Positions 15,550-22,740 of a stretch of DNA of 64,000 nt are shown here, one piece after another. The notes beneath the pieces are model-generated. The model saw only the letters and a program-made list of their open reading frames with translations, ran no database searches and was not told the origin of the DNA. The stretch spans positions 248,001 through 312,000 of the forward strand of contig CAVZBX010000003.1 of the NCBI GenBank assembly GCA_963773655.1. The letters are read 5' to 3'. The stretch's first letter is position 1. Each line of letters opens with the position of its first letter. The position numbers and the translations under genes are program-made. The DNA comes from DASSQJ01 sp963773655. GTDB lineage: Bacteria > Actinomycetota > Actinomycetes > Actinomycetales > Dermatophilaceae.

Positions 15550-16193
15550 GACGCGGCCTCCGCGGTGCCGGAGAGCCCGATCCGCTCCCTCAGCGCGGTG
15601 ACCGACCCCTGTGGGTCGCGGATGTCGAACCAGTGGCTGTGCATGCCGACCTCCTCGGCGCCGGAACAGTTGACGTGCATGTCGTCGACGAAGACCGCCG
15701 ACCAGGGCTCCGCCCCGAGCTCGGTGAGGACGTGGCGGAACGCCTCCGGCGCGGGCTTGCGGACCCCGATCGTCTCGACGTCGACGACGGCGTCGAACAG
15801 CGCCCGGTGCGGCCAGGCCTCCCACCAGCGCTCGCCGAGCCAGGCCGTGGCGTCGTTGGTGAGCACCGCCTGACGCAGCGGGGACGCGGCGATGTCCCGC
15901 ACGAGCGCCCACACCTCCGGCCGGTCCTCCGCCTCCCAGTCGGGGTCGTGCCTCGGGTCGTAGTCGACGTCCTCGTCGGCCAGCCGGGCCAGGACCCGTC
16001 CGAGGTACTCGCGCTCCGGGACCAGCCCGGCGTCCATCGCCGCGTAGTCGGGGTCGGGGACCTCGCCGGTGGGGCCGAGCGGCATCCGGGCCACGGGCCA
16101 GCCCCGCTCCCGCCCGACGTCGAGGAGCACTTCGGTGAAGTAGCGCCGGAAGATGCCGCCCATGTCCCAGACGACGACGTCGATGCCGCTCAC
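15546..16193 (-). CDS. HAD-superfamily hydrolase (leftward operon)
   Basis: 215 residues from the GTG that overlaps the Rieske ferredoxin stop. HAD motifs: I VVVWDMGG (the second Asp of the usual DxD is Gly), II VLTNDA, III RKPAPEAF, IV VFVDDMHVN. The DMGG form also occurs in the HAD protein at 28625, and the two look like distant paralogs at the two ends of the catabolic locus. The missing second Asp makes a normal phosphatase role uncertain. Confidence 0.75.
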   Translation of the reverse strand: MSGIDVVVWDMGGIFRRYFTEVLLDVGRERGWPVARMPLGPTGEVPDPDYAAMDAGLVPEREYLGRVLARLADEDVDYDPRHDPDWEAEDRPEVWALVRDIAASPLRQAVLTNDATAWLGERWWEAWPHRALFDAVVDVETIGVRKPAPEAFRHVLTELGAEPWSAVFVDDMHVNCSGAEEVGMHSHWFDIRDPQGSVTALRERIGLSGTAEAAS

Positions 16194-16555
16194 GCGCCGC
16201 GCTCCCACTCGTGGGCGTGCGCGAGCAACCGGTCGCGCATCGACAGCGGCGGCGCGGGATCGGGGACCTCGACGAGGACCTCACCGGTGTCGGTGACCTC
16301 CACCGGGTACGACGGCAGCGTGCCGCGCCCGCCGAGGTGTCGCCCGGAGACGAGGTCGTACTGCCAGAAGTGCTGCGGGCAGGTCAGCCGGCCACCCTGG
16401 ACCCGCCCGCCGGTCAGCTCGGACTCGCGGTGGAGGCAGCGGTTGCGGAAGGCGGCGACGCCCTCGCCCGTGCGCACGACGACGACGCTGCCGTCGCCGA
16501 CGCTCGTGCAGCGGTCGGTGGGCAGACCCTCGACCGGACCCGCGGACACCCTCAC
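16190..16555 (-). CDS. Rieske [2Fe-2S] ferredoxin
   Basis: 121 residues. The cluster motif is C-L-H near residues 40-42 and C-P-Q-H near 59-62, both pairs present and properly spaced. It is a small soluble Rieske protein like those feeding electrons to ring-hydroxylating oxygenases. It overlaps its neighbours on both sides by GTGA quartets, inside the hydratase/tautomerase operon. A plausible partner is the Rieske oxygenase at 26939 in the divergent operon. No cognate reductase is encoded here. Confidence 0.8.
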   Translation of the reverse strand: MRVSAGPVEGLPTDRCTSVGDGSVVVVRTGEGVAAFRNRCLHRESELTGGRVQGGRLTCPQHFWQYDLVSGRHLGGRGTLPSYPVEVTDTGEVLVEVPDPAPPLSMRDRLLAHAHEWERGA

Positions 16556-16782
16556 GCGCCGGCCGCCTCCTCCTGCGCCGCCCGGGTCCGCTCGGCCTTG
16601 ACCTCGGCGATCGGCCGGCCACCGACGGCGTACTGGTGCTCCTCCATCTCGGTGACGATGACGCGGACGGTCTCGATCGGCGCGTCGATGGAGTCGGCGA
16701 CGGCGCGGGAGACCGCCCGGGTCATGTCCTGGATCTTCTCCGGCGGGCGGCCCCTCATCAGGGTGATGGTCACGATCGGCAC
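16552..16782 (-). CDS. 4-oxalocrotonate tautomerase
   Basis: 76 residues before Met removal. Numbering from the exposed proline, catalytic Pro1, Arg11 and Arg39 of 4-oxalocrotonate tautomerase are all present, and Tyr50 replaces Phe50. It converts 2-hydroxymuconate to the 2-oxo form in meta-cleavage of catechols. The C-terminus is about 14 residues longer than the 62-residue classical enzyme. GTG start with a GGAAGGAG site; the TAG of the upstream decarboxylase shares one base with it. Confidence 0.87.
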   Translation of the reverse strand: MPIVTITLMRGRPPEKIQDMTRAVSRAVADSIDAPIETVRVIVTEMEEHQYAVGGRPIAEVKAERTRAAQEEAAGA

Positions 16783-17597
16783 TACGGCTCCTTCCGGGGA
16801 ACGGCGGGGCGGGTACCGGAGCGCACGGCGCGCAGCCGGCAGGGACCGAGGCGGTCGACCTCGACGGTCACCATCATCCCCTCGGCCAGGTCGACCGGCG
16901 GGGTGAGGCCGCCGGAGATGACGACCGCGCCCGCGGGCAGCGGCCGGCCGCACGCACGCACCATCCACGCCACCGCCTCGGCGGGGTTCCCGTGGGCGGC
17001 GGCGCCGGCGGCGGTGTGGGCGAGCGCCCCGTCGACGGTGACGACGCACCCGAGCAGGCGCAGGTCGGTGCCGCCCAGCTCACCCACGGGCACCGGCTCG
17101 CCGAGCAGCAGCTTCCCGGCGGAGGAGTCGTCGGCGACGTTGTCGGCGGCGGCGAAGCGGAAGCCGTCGTAGCGGGAGTCGACGACCTCGAGGCACGGGG
17201 CGAGGGCCGCGGTGGCGTCGAGGACGTCGTGGGCGGTGACCTCCGGCCCGGAGAGGTCACGGCCGAGCACGAAGGCGATCTCGGGCTCGACCTTGGGGTG
17301 GATGAGGGTGTCGAGGTCGACCTCCTCGCCGGCCACGAGCATCGCGTCGGTCAGCCAGCCGTAGTTGGGGTGGTCCACGCCCATCGCGCGGCGCATCGCC
17401 TCCGAGGTGAAGCCGAGCTTGCCGCCGACGACCCGCTCGCCGGCCCGCTCGCGCAGGGCGACGCCGTGCGCCTGCACCGCGTAGGCGGTCTGCTCGTCGA
17501 GCCCGCCCGGGCGACCGGTGAACGGGGTGAGGGTGGTGCGGCCCATCCGGGCCCGGTGCAGCTCGGCGGCCGCCGCGGCGACGTCGACGGGGCTCAC
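16782..17597 (-). CDS. 4-oxalocrotonate decarboxylase-like enzyme (hydratase/decarboxylase family), copy A
   Basis: 271 residues of the 2-keto-4-pentenoate hydratase / 4-oxalocrotonate decarboxylase family. Family blocks: GGKLGFTSEAMRRAMGVDHP, HPKVEPEIAFVLGRDL with the metal-binding Glu pair, and EVVDSRYDGFRF followed by DNVADDSSAGKLLLG, a stretch that resembles the decarboxylases (XylI/DmpH) more than the hydratases. Being next to the tautomerase supports this. It would remove CO2 from 2-oxo-3-hexenedioate. GTGA overlap with copy B. Confidence 0.75.
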   Translation of the reverse strand: MSPVDVAAAAAELHRARMGRTTLTPFTGRPGGLDEQTAYAVQAHGVALRERAGERVVGGKLGFTSEAMRRAMGVDHPNYGWLTDAMLVAGEEVDLDTLIHPKVEPEIAFVLGRDLSGPEVTAHDVLDATAALAPCLEVVDSRYDGFRFAAADNVADDSSAGKLLLGEPVPVGELGGTDLRLLGCVVTVDGALAHTAAGAAAHGNPAEAVAWMVRACGRPLPAGAVVISGGLTPPVDLAEGMMVTVEVDRLGPCRLRAVRSGTRPAVPRKEP

Positions 17598-18352
17598 TCC
17601 CCGCACCGCATCTCGACCGAGCCGAGCCGGTCGACGGTGACCCGCACGACGCTCCCCGGCTGCACGGGGACGGCCGCGGTCAGGGCGCCGGACAGCACGG
17701 TGGTGCCGGCCTCGAGGTGGCGCCCGCGGGCGCAGAGCGACCGGACGAACCACGCGACCGCCGCGGCGGGGTGGTCGAGCACTGCGGCACCGGCCGCGGT
17801 GGCGACGAGCCGTCCGTCGACCTCGAACACGCAGCCGAGCAGGCGCAGGTCCAGGCCGGTGGCCGGCACCGGGCTGCCCAGGGCGTAGCGCGCGGAGGAG
17901 ATGTTGTCGGCGACGACCGCCGGCAGGGTGAAGGAGTAGCCGGCGTAGCGCGAGTCGAGGACGTCGATGGCGGGCAGGACCGCGTCGGTGGCGGCGAGCA
18001 CGTCGGCGGCGGTGACATCCGGCCCCTCGAGGTCGCGGCCGAGGAGGAAGGCGATCTCGGGCTCGCACCGGGGCTGGATCAGCTCGCCGCAGGAGAGCTC
18101 GGTGCCGACCTCGACGTGGGAGCCCTCGAGCAGCCACCCGTACGCGGGCTCGTCGACGTGCATCTGCTGCTGCTTGGCGACGCTGGTGAGGCCGAGCTTG
18201 GCGGCGAGCGGCCGGCGGCCGAGCAGCCCGATCAGCTCGTCCTGGAGCTCGTAGGCACGCTCGACGGTGAGCCCGTCGACGTCCGGGCTGATCGCGGTGC
18301 GCCGGGCGATCGCGTCGGCCAGGCGCCGGGGGAGGTCGCTGCCGTCGCTCAT
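17594..18352 (-). CDS. Hydratase/decarboxylase family enzyme, copy B
   Basis: 252 residues with the same blocks as copy A: AAKLGLTSVAKQQQMHVDEP, QPRCEPEIAFLLGRDL and DVLDSRYAGYSFTLPAVVADN. The VVADN-x-SSARY segment is also decarboxylase-like, so this operon may hold two decarboxylase-type copies. One could act on a substituted ring-cleavage product or form a complex with the hydratase, as XylI and XylJ do. The specific reaction is not settled by sequence. It overlaps copy C by four bases. Confidence 0.7.
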   Translation of the reverse strand: MSDGSDLPRRLADAIARRTAISPDVDGLTVERAYELQDELIGLLGRRPLAAKLGLTSVAKQQQMHVDEPAYGWLLEGSHVEVGTELSCGELIQPRCEPEIAFLLGRDLEGPDVTAADVLAATDAVLPAIDVLDSRYAGYSFTLPAVVADNISSARYALGSPVPATGLDLRLLGCVFEVDGRLVATAAGAAVLDHPAAAVAWFVRSLCARGRHLEAGTTVLSGALTAAVPVQPGSVVRVTVDRLGSVEMRCGE

Positions 18353-19173
18353 GGGTGCTCCTCCCAGCCGCCCGTCGACGCGAAGCGGGCGGTGACGGTG
18401 CCGAGCCGGTCGAAGTCGGCGCGGACGACGTCGCCCGGCGCGACCTCGAAGGCCCGGTGCAGCGCCCCCGTCATGACGAACCAGCCGGCCTCGAGGGTGA
18501 CGTCGTAGGACGCGAGGGTGTTCGCCAGCCAGGCGACGGCGGCGACGGGGTCACCGAGCGCGGCGGCGCCGGCCCCGGTGTCGACGGTCGACCCGTTCCG
18601 CGAGACGACCATCCCGGTCAGCCGCGGCTCCCAGCCGTCGAGGGGGACGACGCGGGTGCCGAGCACGGTGGCACCGGAGGAGGCCAGGTCGGAGATGGTG
18701 TCGACGAGGCCGATCCGCCAGTCGGCGATGCGGGAGTCGACCATCTCGATGGCGGCGACGGCGCCGCCGACCGCGCGCCAGGCCTGCACCGGGGTGACCC
18801 CCGGGCCCCGCAGCGGCTGCTGGAGGACGAGCGCGATCTCGGCCTCGACCTTGGGGGCGATGTACCGGGAGAGGTCGATGTCGTGGCCGTCGCCGAAGAC
18901 CATCGTCGACAGCACCGGCGCGTGGTCGGGCTGGTCGACCCCGAGCATCCGCTGCATCGGGGCCGAGGTGAGGCCCAGCTTGTAGCCGACGGGCCGGCCG
19001 CCGTCGGTGTCGAGGATGCGCCGCACCAGGCCCTGCTGGATGCGGTAGGCGTCGTCGATGTCGAGGTGCGGGTGCTCGTCGACGAGCGGGGGCACCGGCG
19101 CCACCGCGGTCATCGCGTCGTGGAGCCGCTGGGCGAGGGCCTCGTGGAGGTCCGCGGTGGCCTCAGGAGGCAT
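18349..19173 (-). CDS. 2-keto-4-pentenoate hydratase-like enzyme, copy C
   Basis: 274 residues, ATG at 19173 after AGGAG-like sequence, overlapping the IclR stop by 11 bp. VGYKLGLTSAPMQRMLGVDQPDHAPVL, DIDLSRYIAPKVEAEIALVL and EMVDSRIADWRIGLVDTISD match MhpD/XylJ hydratases, which add water to 2-hydroxypenta-2,4-dienoate. It is the most hydratase-like of the three paralogs. The following aldolase and acylating acetaldehyde dehydrogenase are not in the window. Confidence 0.78.
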   Translation of the reverse strand: MPPEATADLHEALAQRLHDAMTAVAPVPPLVDEHPHLDIDDAYRIQQGLVRRILDTDGGRPVGYKLGLTSAPMQRMLGVDQPDHAPVLSTMVFGDGHDIDLSRYIAPKVEAEIALVLQQPLRGPGVTPVQAWRAVGGAVAAIEMVDSRIADWRIGLVDTISDLASSGATVLGTRVVPLDGWEPRLTGMVVSRNGSTVDTGAGAAALGDPVAAVAWLANTLASYDVTLEAGWFVMTGALHRAFEVAPGDVVRADFDRLGTVTARFASTGGWEEHP

Positions 19174-19942
19174 GGTCGACCCCTCTCCCGGAGTGGCCGA
19201 GGCGCCGGCTCGCGACGGCGGCGGCCTCGACGACGGCCTGGCGGATGGCGGCCAGGTCGTGCTCCATCCGCCCGCTCGGGCCGACGACCGAGAGCCCGGC
19301 GACGACCTGCCCGGTGACGTCGCGCACGGGTGCGCCGATCGACGTGGCCCCGACCTCGGACTCGTCGACGTTGTGGGCCCAGCCCCGGCCGCGGATCTGG
19401 GTGAGCTGGCGGCGCAGCACGGCTGGGTCGGTGACCGTGTGGACGGTGCTGGCCGGGAGCTCCCAGCCGGCGAGCGTGCGCTCGAGCACGGCGGGCTCGA
19501 GGTGGGCGAGGAGGACCTTCCCGGTGCTCGTGCAGTGCGCCCAGTTGCGGCGGCCGACGTCGAGGAACATCCGCAGCGAGTGCATGCTCTGCAGCCGCTC
19601 GACGTAGACGACCTCACGGCCGTCGAGCACCGCGAGCTGCGTGGTCTCCCCGACCCGGTTCCGCAGCACGGTCATCGGGGGCAGCACCGCCTCGGAGAGG
19701 TCGTAGCCCGCGGACGAGGCGGCGACGAGGTCGTAGACCGCCAGGCCGAGCCGGTACCGCCCGGTCTCGGGGTCCTGCTCGACGAGGTTCTCCTCGCGCA
19801 GGGTCCGCAGCAGCCGGTGGACGGTGGACGTCGTGAGCCCGAGGGCGCGGGCCAGCTCGGTGACGCCGTAGTCCCGCCGCCGTGAGGAGAACGCCTTGAG
19901 GACCCGGACCGCGTTGCGGACGCTGCCCAGGGACTCAGCCAC
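19163..19942 (-). CDS. IclR-family regulator of the catabolic locus
   Basis: 259 residues: winged helix-turn-helix at residues 20-70 (YGVTELARALGLTTSTVHRLLRTL), then an IclR effector domain ending GLSVVGPSGRM. Such regulators control aromatic pathways as activators or repressors. It is the second gene of the leftward operon and overlaps its neighbours. Two matching palindromes TCCCGC-N3-GCGGGA in the 200-bp divergent region (20708 and 20814) are good candidates for its binding sites. The inducer is probably a pathway aromatic or ring-cleavage product. Confidence 0.83.
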   Translation of the reverse strand: MAESLGSVRNAVRVLKAFSSRRRDYGVTELARALGLTTSTVHRLLRTLREENLVEQDPETGRYRLGLAVYDLVAASSAGYDLSEAVLPPMTVLRNRVGETTQLAVLDGREVVYVERLQSMHSLRMFLDVGRRNWAHCTSTGKVLLAHLEPAVLERTLAGWELPASTVHTVTDPAVLRRQLTQIRGRGWAHNVDESEVGATSIGAPVRDVTGQVVAGLSVVGPSGRMEHDLAAIRQAVVEAAAVASRRLGHSGRGVDHAS

Positions 19943-20666
19943 GACCGGTACCCCGGACCACGTCGAGCAGGGTGCGGCGCAGCTCGACCGGGTCGGGCTC
20001 GGGCCGGGCCGCGACCTCGGCGACGCGGTGGTCCCAGGGCGCGACGCGCCGGGCCACCTCGGTGGCCAGCAGGGCCTGGGCCCGGGGGAGCCCGGCGGCG
20101 GCGGCGCCCTCGAGCTCGTCGACGAGCGCCTCGGCCCCTCGCGACCGCGACCGGATGGCCTCGAAGTCGCGCACGTCGGAGAGGTGGTCCATGGCCAGGC
20201 CGGCGCCGGCGTGGCTCGCCTGGTGGCCGTTCAGCTCGGCGCCCGGCTGGACGACGAGGTGGTAGACGACCGTGCTCACCCCGAGCACCCGCCGCACCTG
20301 CCGGTAGGCCGGGCCGGCGGACTCGTCGACGAGGCCGAGCGCCGGCACGACGACCGGGTCGAAGAACCGCAGCGTCCACCGCATCCCCTCCACGCCGTCC
20401 TCGACCGCGACCTCCTGGCCGGTCGGTGGGGCCAGGACGTCGGTGGTCGCGATGACGTGGAGGTTGCGGGCGCCCGCGGCGAGGACGGTGACGTCGTCGC
20501 GGTACAGCAGCAGCCGCCCGCGCACGGCCGGCGGCTGGCCGGCGGCCCCGCTCGCGTAGGCACGGTGCACGCTGCGGACGTAGTCGGCCATCGCCTCGCG
20601 CATCCCCTCCGCACGGCGCGCGGCCGCGGGCGCCGCGGGCACCTCGCCGTCCGGCTCCGTCGTCAC
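19935..20666 (-). CDS. Unrecognised protein, first gene of the leftward operon
   Basis: 243 residues, GTG start placed by a leaderless promoter. It has a conserved-looking beta-rich centre (RLLLYRDDVTVLAAGARNLHVIATTDVL, split here only for description) with EGMRWTLRFFDPVVVPALGLVDES and a HQASHAGAGLAMDHL segment containing two His. No signal peptide or membrane helix. I do not recognise a family. Sitting first in the catabolic operon under the IclR-type control region, it could be an enzyme or binding protein of the same pathway. Confidence 0.55.
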   Translation of the reverse strand: MTTEPDGEVPAAPAAARRAEGMREAMADYVRSVHRAYASGAAGQPPAVRGRLLLYRDDVTVLAAGARNLHVIATTDVLAPPTGQEVAVEDGVEGMRWTLRFFDPVVVPALGLVDESAGPAYRQVRRVLGVSTVVYHLVVQPGAELNGHQASHAGAGLAMDHLSDVRDFEAIRSRSRGAEALVDELEGAAAAGLPRAQALLATEVARRVAPWDHRVAEVAARPEPDPVELRRTLLDVVRGTGRG

Positions 20667-20678
20667 TCCTCGACCCTA
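20667..20678 (-). promoter_or_regulatory. Leaderless -10 element of the leftward catabolic operon
   Basis: On the minus strand TAGGGT, six bases, then GTG at 20666. The IclR-type palindrome at 20708-20722 lies about 30 bases further upstream, a position suited to activation. Confidence 0.45.
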
Positions 20679-20707
20679 GGAGCCGGGCGGGGCCGCCAGT
20701 ACCGGCA

Positions 20708-20722
20708 TCCCGCCATGCGGGA
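20708..20722. promoter_or_regulatory. Candidate IclR operator, site 1
   Basis: TCCCGCCATGCGGGA, a 6-bp inverted repeat with a 3-bp centre. IclR-family operators are typically short palindromes of this size in divergent promoters. The same dyad recurs 106 bp away. Confidence 0.55.
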
Positions 20723-20813
20723 AGGAAGCGGGAGCCGAGGGGCGGCCCCGCCGTGCACCCGTGGAACTGGGCGCGGTGCCTCGGCCCCTCGGCCACCACC
20801 GACCGCAACCATG

Positions 20814-20828
20814 TCCCGCCCTGCGGGA
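20814..20828. promoter_or_regulatory. Candidate IclR operator, site 2
   Basis: TCCCGCCCTGCGGGA, differing from site 1 only in the central base pairs, and followed by the same AAG. It lies 41 bp before the first dioxygenase start, so it would control the rightward operon. Confidence 0.55.
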
Positions 20829-20869
20829 AGTCCGTTCCCTCCGGCTGGCCGCCGTGCCAGCGTTCCGTC

Positions 20870-21775
20870 ATGGGTATCCTCCGGCTCAGCCACGTCGACA
20901 TCACCGTGCCGGACATGGACCTCGCCCGCGCCTACTACACCGGCGTCATGGGCCTGGACCTCACCGAGGACACCGGTGACCGCGCGTTCTTCAAGTGCTG
21001 GGACGAGGAGGACCACCACTCGCTCGCCGTGCGGTACGACCCCCGCGTCGGCATGGACCGCTACGCGTTCAAGGTCGAGCACGAGGACGACCTCTCCGAG
21101 CTGGAGCGGGCGGTCGAGACGTACGGCTTCCACGTGCACCGGGTCTCCCGCGGCGAGGAGGTCGGCCAGGGGGAGTCGATCCGGTTCGAGACGCCGTCCG
21201 GCCACGAGATGGAGCTCGTCTTCGACGTCGAGAAGGTCGGCGGCCGGACAAGCAAGCTCAACCCCGAGCTGCCGGTGGATTTCCAGGGCATCGCCCCGCC
21301 CCGGATGGACCACCTGCTCATCAACGCCGAGGAGGTGGGGGAGATGGCGAAGTTCTGCATGGACGTGCTCGGGTTCCGGATGACCGAGCAGCTCGTGGGC
21401 GGCGACGGCCACCAGATCGGGGTCTGGATGGAGCGCTCGCACTCCCCGCACGACATCGCCGTCGTCAACGGGCCGAACGGGGCGCTGCACCACTTCGCCT
21501 TCTGGCTCGACGACTGGGACCACGTGCGCCGGTCGGCCGACATCCTCGCCTACAACGCCATCCAGATCGACGTGGGCCCGACCCGGCACGGCGTCACCCG
21601 CGGGAACACCATCTACTTCTTCGACCCGATGGGGACCCGCAACGAGGTGTTCACCGGCGGGTACCGCCCGGACCCGGACTTCCCGACCATCACGTGGACC
21701 GAGGACAACATCGGCCAGGCCGTCTTCTACTACGAGGGCGAGGTCAACGAGCGGTTCGTGAGAGTCCACACCTGA
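20870..21775 (+). CDS. Extradiol (catechol 2,3-dioxygenase type) ring-cleavage enzyme 1
   Basis: 301 residues made of two VOC modules (about 5-120 and 145-290). The iron ligands of type I extradiol dioxygenases are present in the C-terminal module: His148 (MDHLL), His208 (LHHFAFW) and Glu259 (RNEVFTGG). It would open a catechol next to the hydroxyls with O2, giving a 2-hydroxymuconic semialdehyde type product, which fits the lower-pathway genes across the divergent promoter. No ribosome-binding site is obvious in front of the ATG. A tandem paralog follows. Confidence 0.87.
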   Translation: MGILRLSHVDITVPDMDLARAYYTGVMGLDLTEDTGDRAFFKCWDEEDHHSLAVRYDPRVGMDRYAFKVEHEDDLSELERAVETYGFHVHRVSRGEEVGQGESIRFETPSGHEMELVFDVEKVGGRTSKLNPELPVDFQGIAPPRMDHLLINAEEVGEMAKFCMDVLGFRMTEQLVGGDGHQIGVWMERSHSPHDIAVVNGPNGALHHFAFWLDDWDHVRRSADILAYNAIQIDVGPTRHGVTRGNTIYFFDPMGTRNEVFTGGYRPDPDFPTITWTEDNIGQAVFYYEGEVNERFVRVHT

Positions 21776-21777
21776 CC

Positions 21778-21800
21778 TCCGGGGGGCTCCGCCCCCCGGA
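21778..21800 (+). terminator. Strong intercistronic hairpin
   Basis: TCCGGGGGGC - TCC - GCCCCCCGGA: a perfect 10-bp GC stem with a 3-base loop, starting three bases after the first dioxygenase stop. No T-run follows, so it may stabilise the upstream mRNA or attenuate rather than fully terminate, since the operon continues. Confidence 0.6.
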
Positions 21801-21828
21801 CCCCCCCGATACCGACGAAGGGCGACCC

Positions 21829-22740
21829 ATGGGGATCCTGCGGCTCAGCCACGTCGAGGTGCGCTGCCCCGACCTCGAGCTGTCCACGGCCTACTACACC
21901 GAGGTCGTGGGCCTGATCGAGACCGCCACCACCGACGACGCCGTCTACCTCAAGGGCTGGGACGAGCAGCAGCACCACTCCCTGATCCTCCGGTACGCCC
22001 CCACCTACGGCGTCGAGCTCGTCGGCTACAAGGTCGCCGAGGCCGCCGACCTCGACACGCTCACCACCGCCGTCGAGGGGTACGGCATCGCCACGACGCG
22101 GTTCGCCGCCGGCGAGCTCGGGCCGGGCTCGGGCGAGACGGTGCGCTTCACCGCCCCGAGCGGGCACGTCACCGAGCTCGTCCACGGGATGGAGCAGATC
22201 GGCAACGCCCTCCCGCTGCACAACCCTCCGCCCGAGCCGCAGGGCCTGTCCGGCATGCACCCGCCGCGGCTGGACCACGTCTTCCTCATGTGCGAGGACG
22301 TCGACGAGACGACCCGGTTCCACACCGAGGTGCTCGGCTTCCGGCTCACCGAGCAGATCCTCGCCGACGACGGGCACCAGCTCGCCACCTTCCTCGAGCG
22401 CACCCACACGGCGCACGACGTCGCGTTCATCACCGGGCCGAACGGGGCCTTCCACCACGTCGCCTACTGGGTCGACGACTGGAACGAGCTGCGCCGCTCC
22501 GCCGACATCTGCGCCTACCACGGGGTGCGCATCGACGCCGGGCCCACCCGCCACGGCGCCACCCGCGGCTGGGGCCTGTACTTCTTCGACCCCGCCGGCA
22601 ACCGCAACGAGGTGTACACCGGCGGCTACTGGGCCGACCCGGACCGCGAGCCGATCACCTGGACCGAGGCGCAGATGGGCCGGGCCGTCTTCTACTACGA
22701 GGGGGTCGTCGACCAGGACTTCCTCACGGTGCACTCATGA
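21829..22740 (+). CDS. Extradiol ring-cleavage dioxygenase 2
   Basis: 303 residues, beginning with the same MGILRLSHV as its neighbour and sharing much sequence throughout (for example LRRSADICAY against VRRSADILAY). Iron ligands His150, His210 and Glu261 are intact. The pair arose by tandem duplication and may cleave differently substituted catechols. Divergence is greatest in the N-terminal module and near 120-140, which lines the active-site entrance in this family. The stop overlaps the next ATG (ATGA). Confidence 0.86.
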   Translation: MGILRLSHVEVRCPDLELSTAYYTEVVGLIETATTDDAVYLKGWDEQQHHSLILRYAPTYGVELVGYKVAEAADLDTLTTAVEGYGIATTRFAAGELGPGSGETVRFTAPSGHVTELVHGMEQIGNALPLHNPPPEPQGLSGMHPPRLDHVFLMCEDVDETTRFHTEVLGFRLTEQILADDGHQLATFLERTHTAHDVAFITGPNGAFHHVAYWVDDWNELRRSADICAYHGVRIDAGPTRHGATRGWGLYFFDPAGNRNEVYTGGYWADPDREPITWTEAQMGRAVFYYEGVVDQDFLTVHS

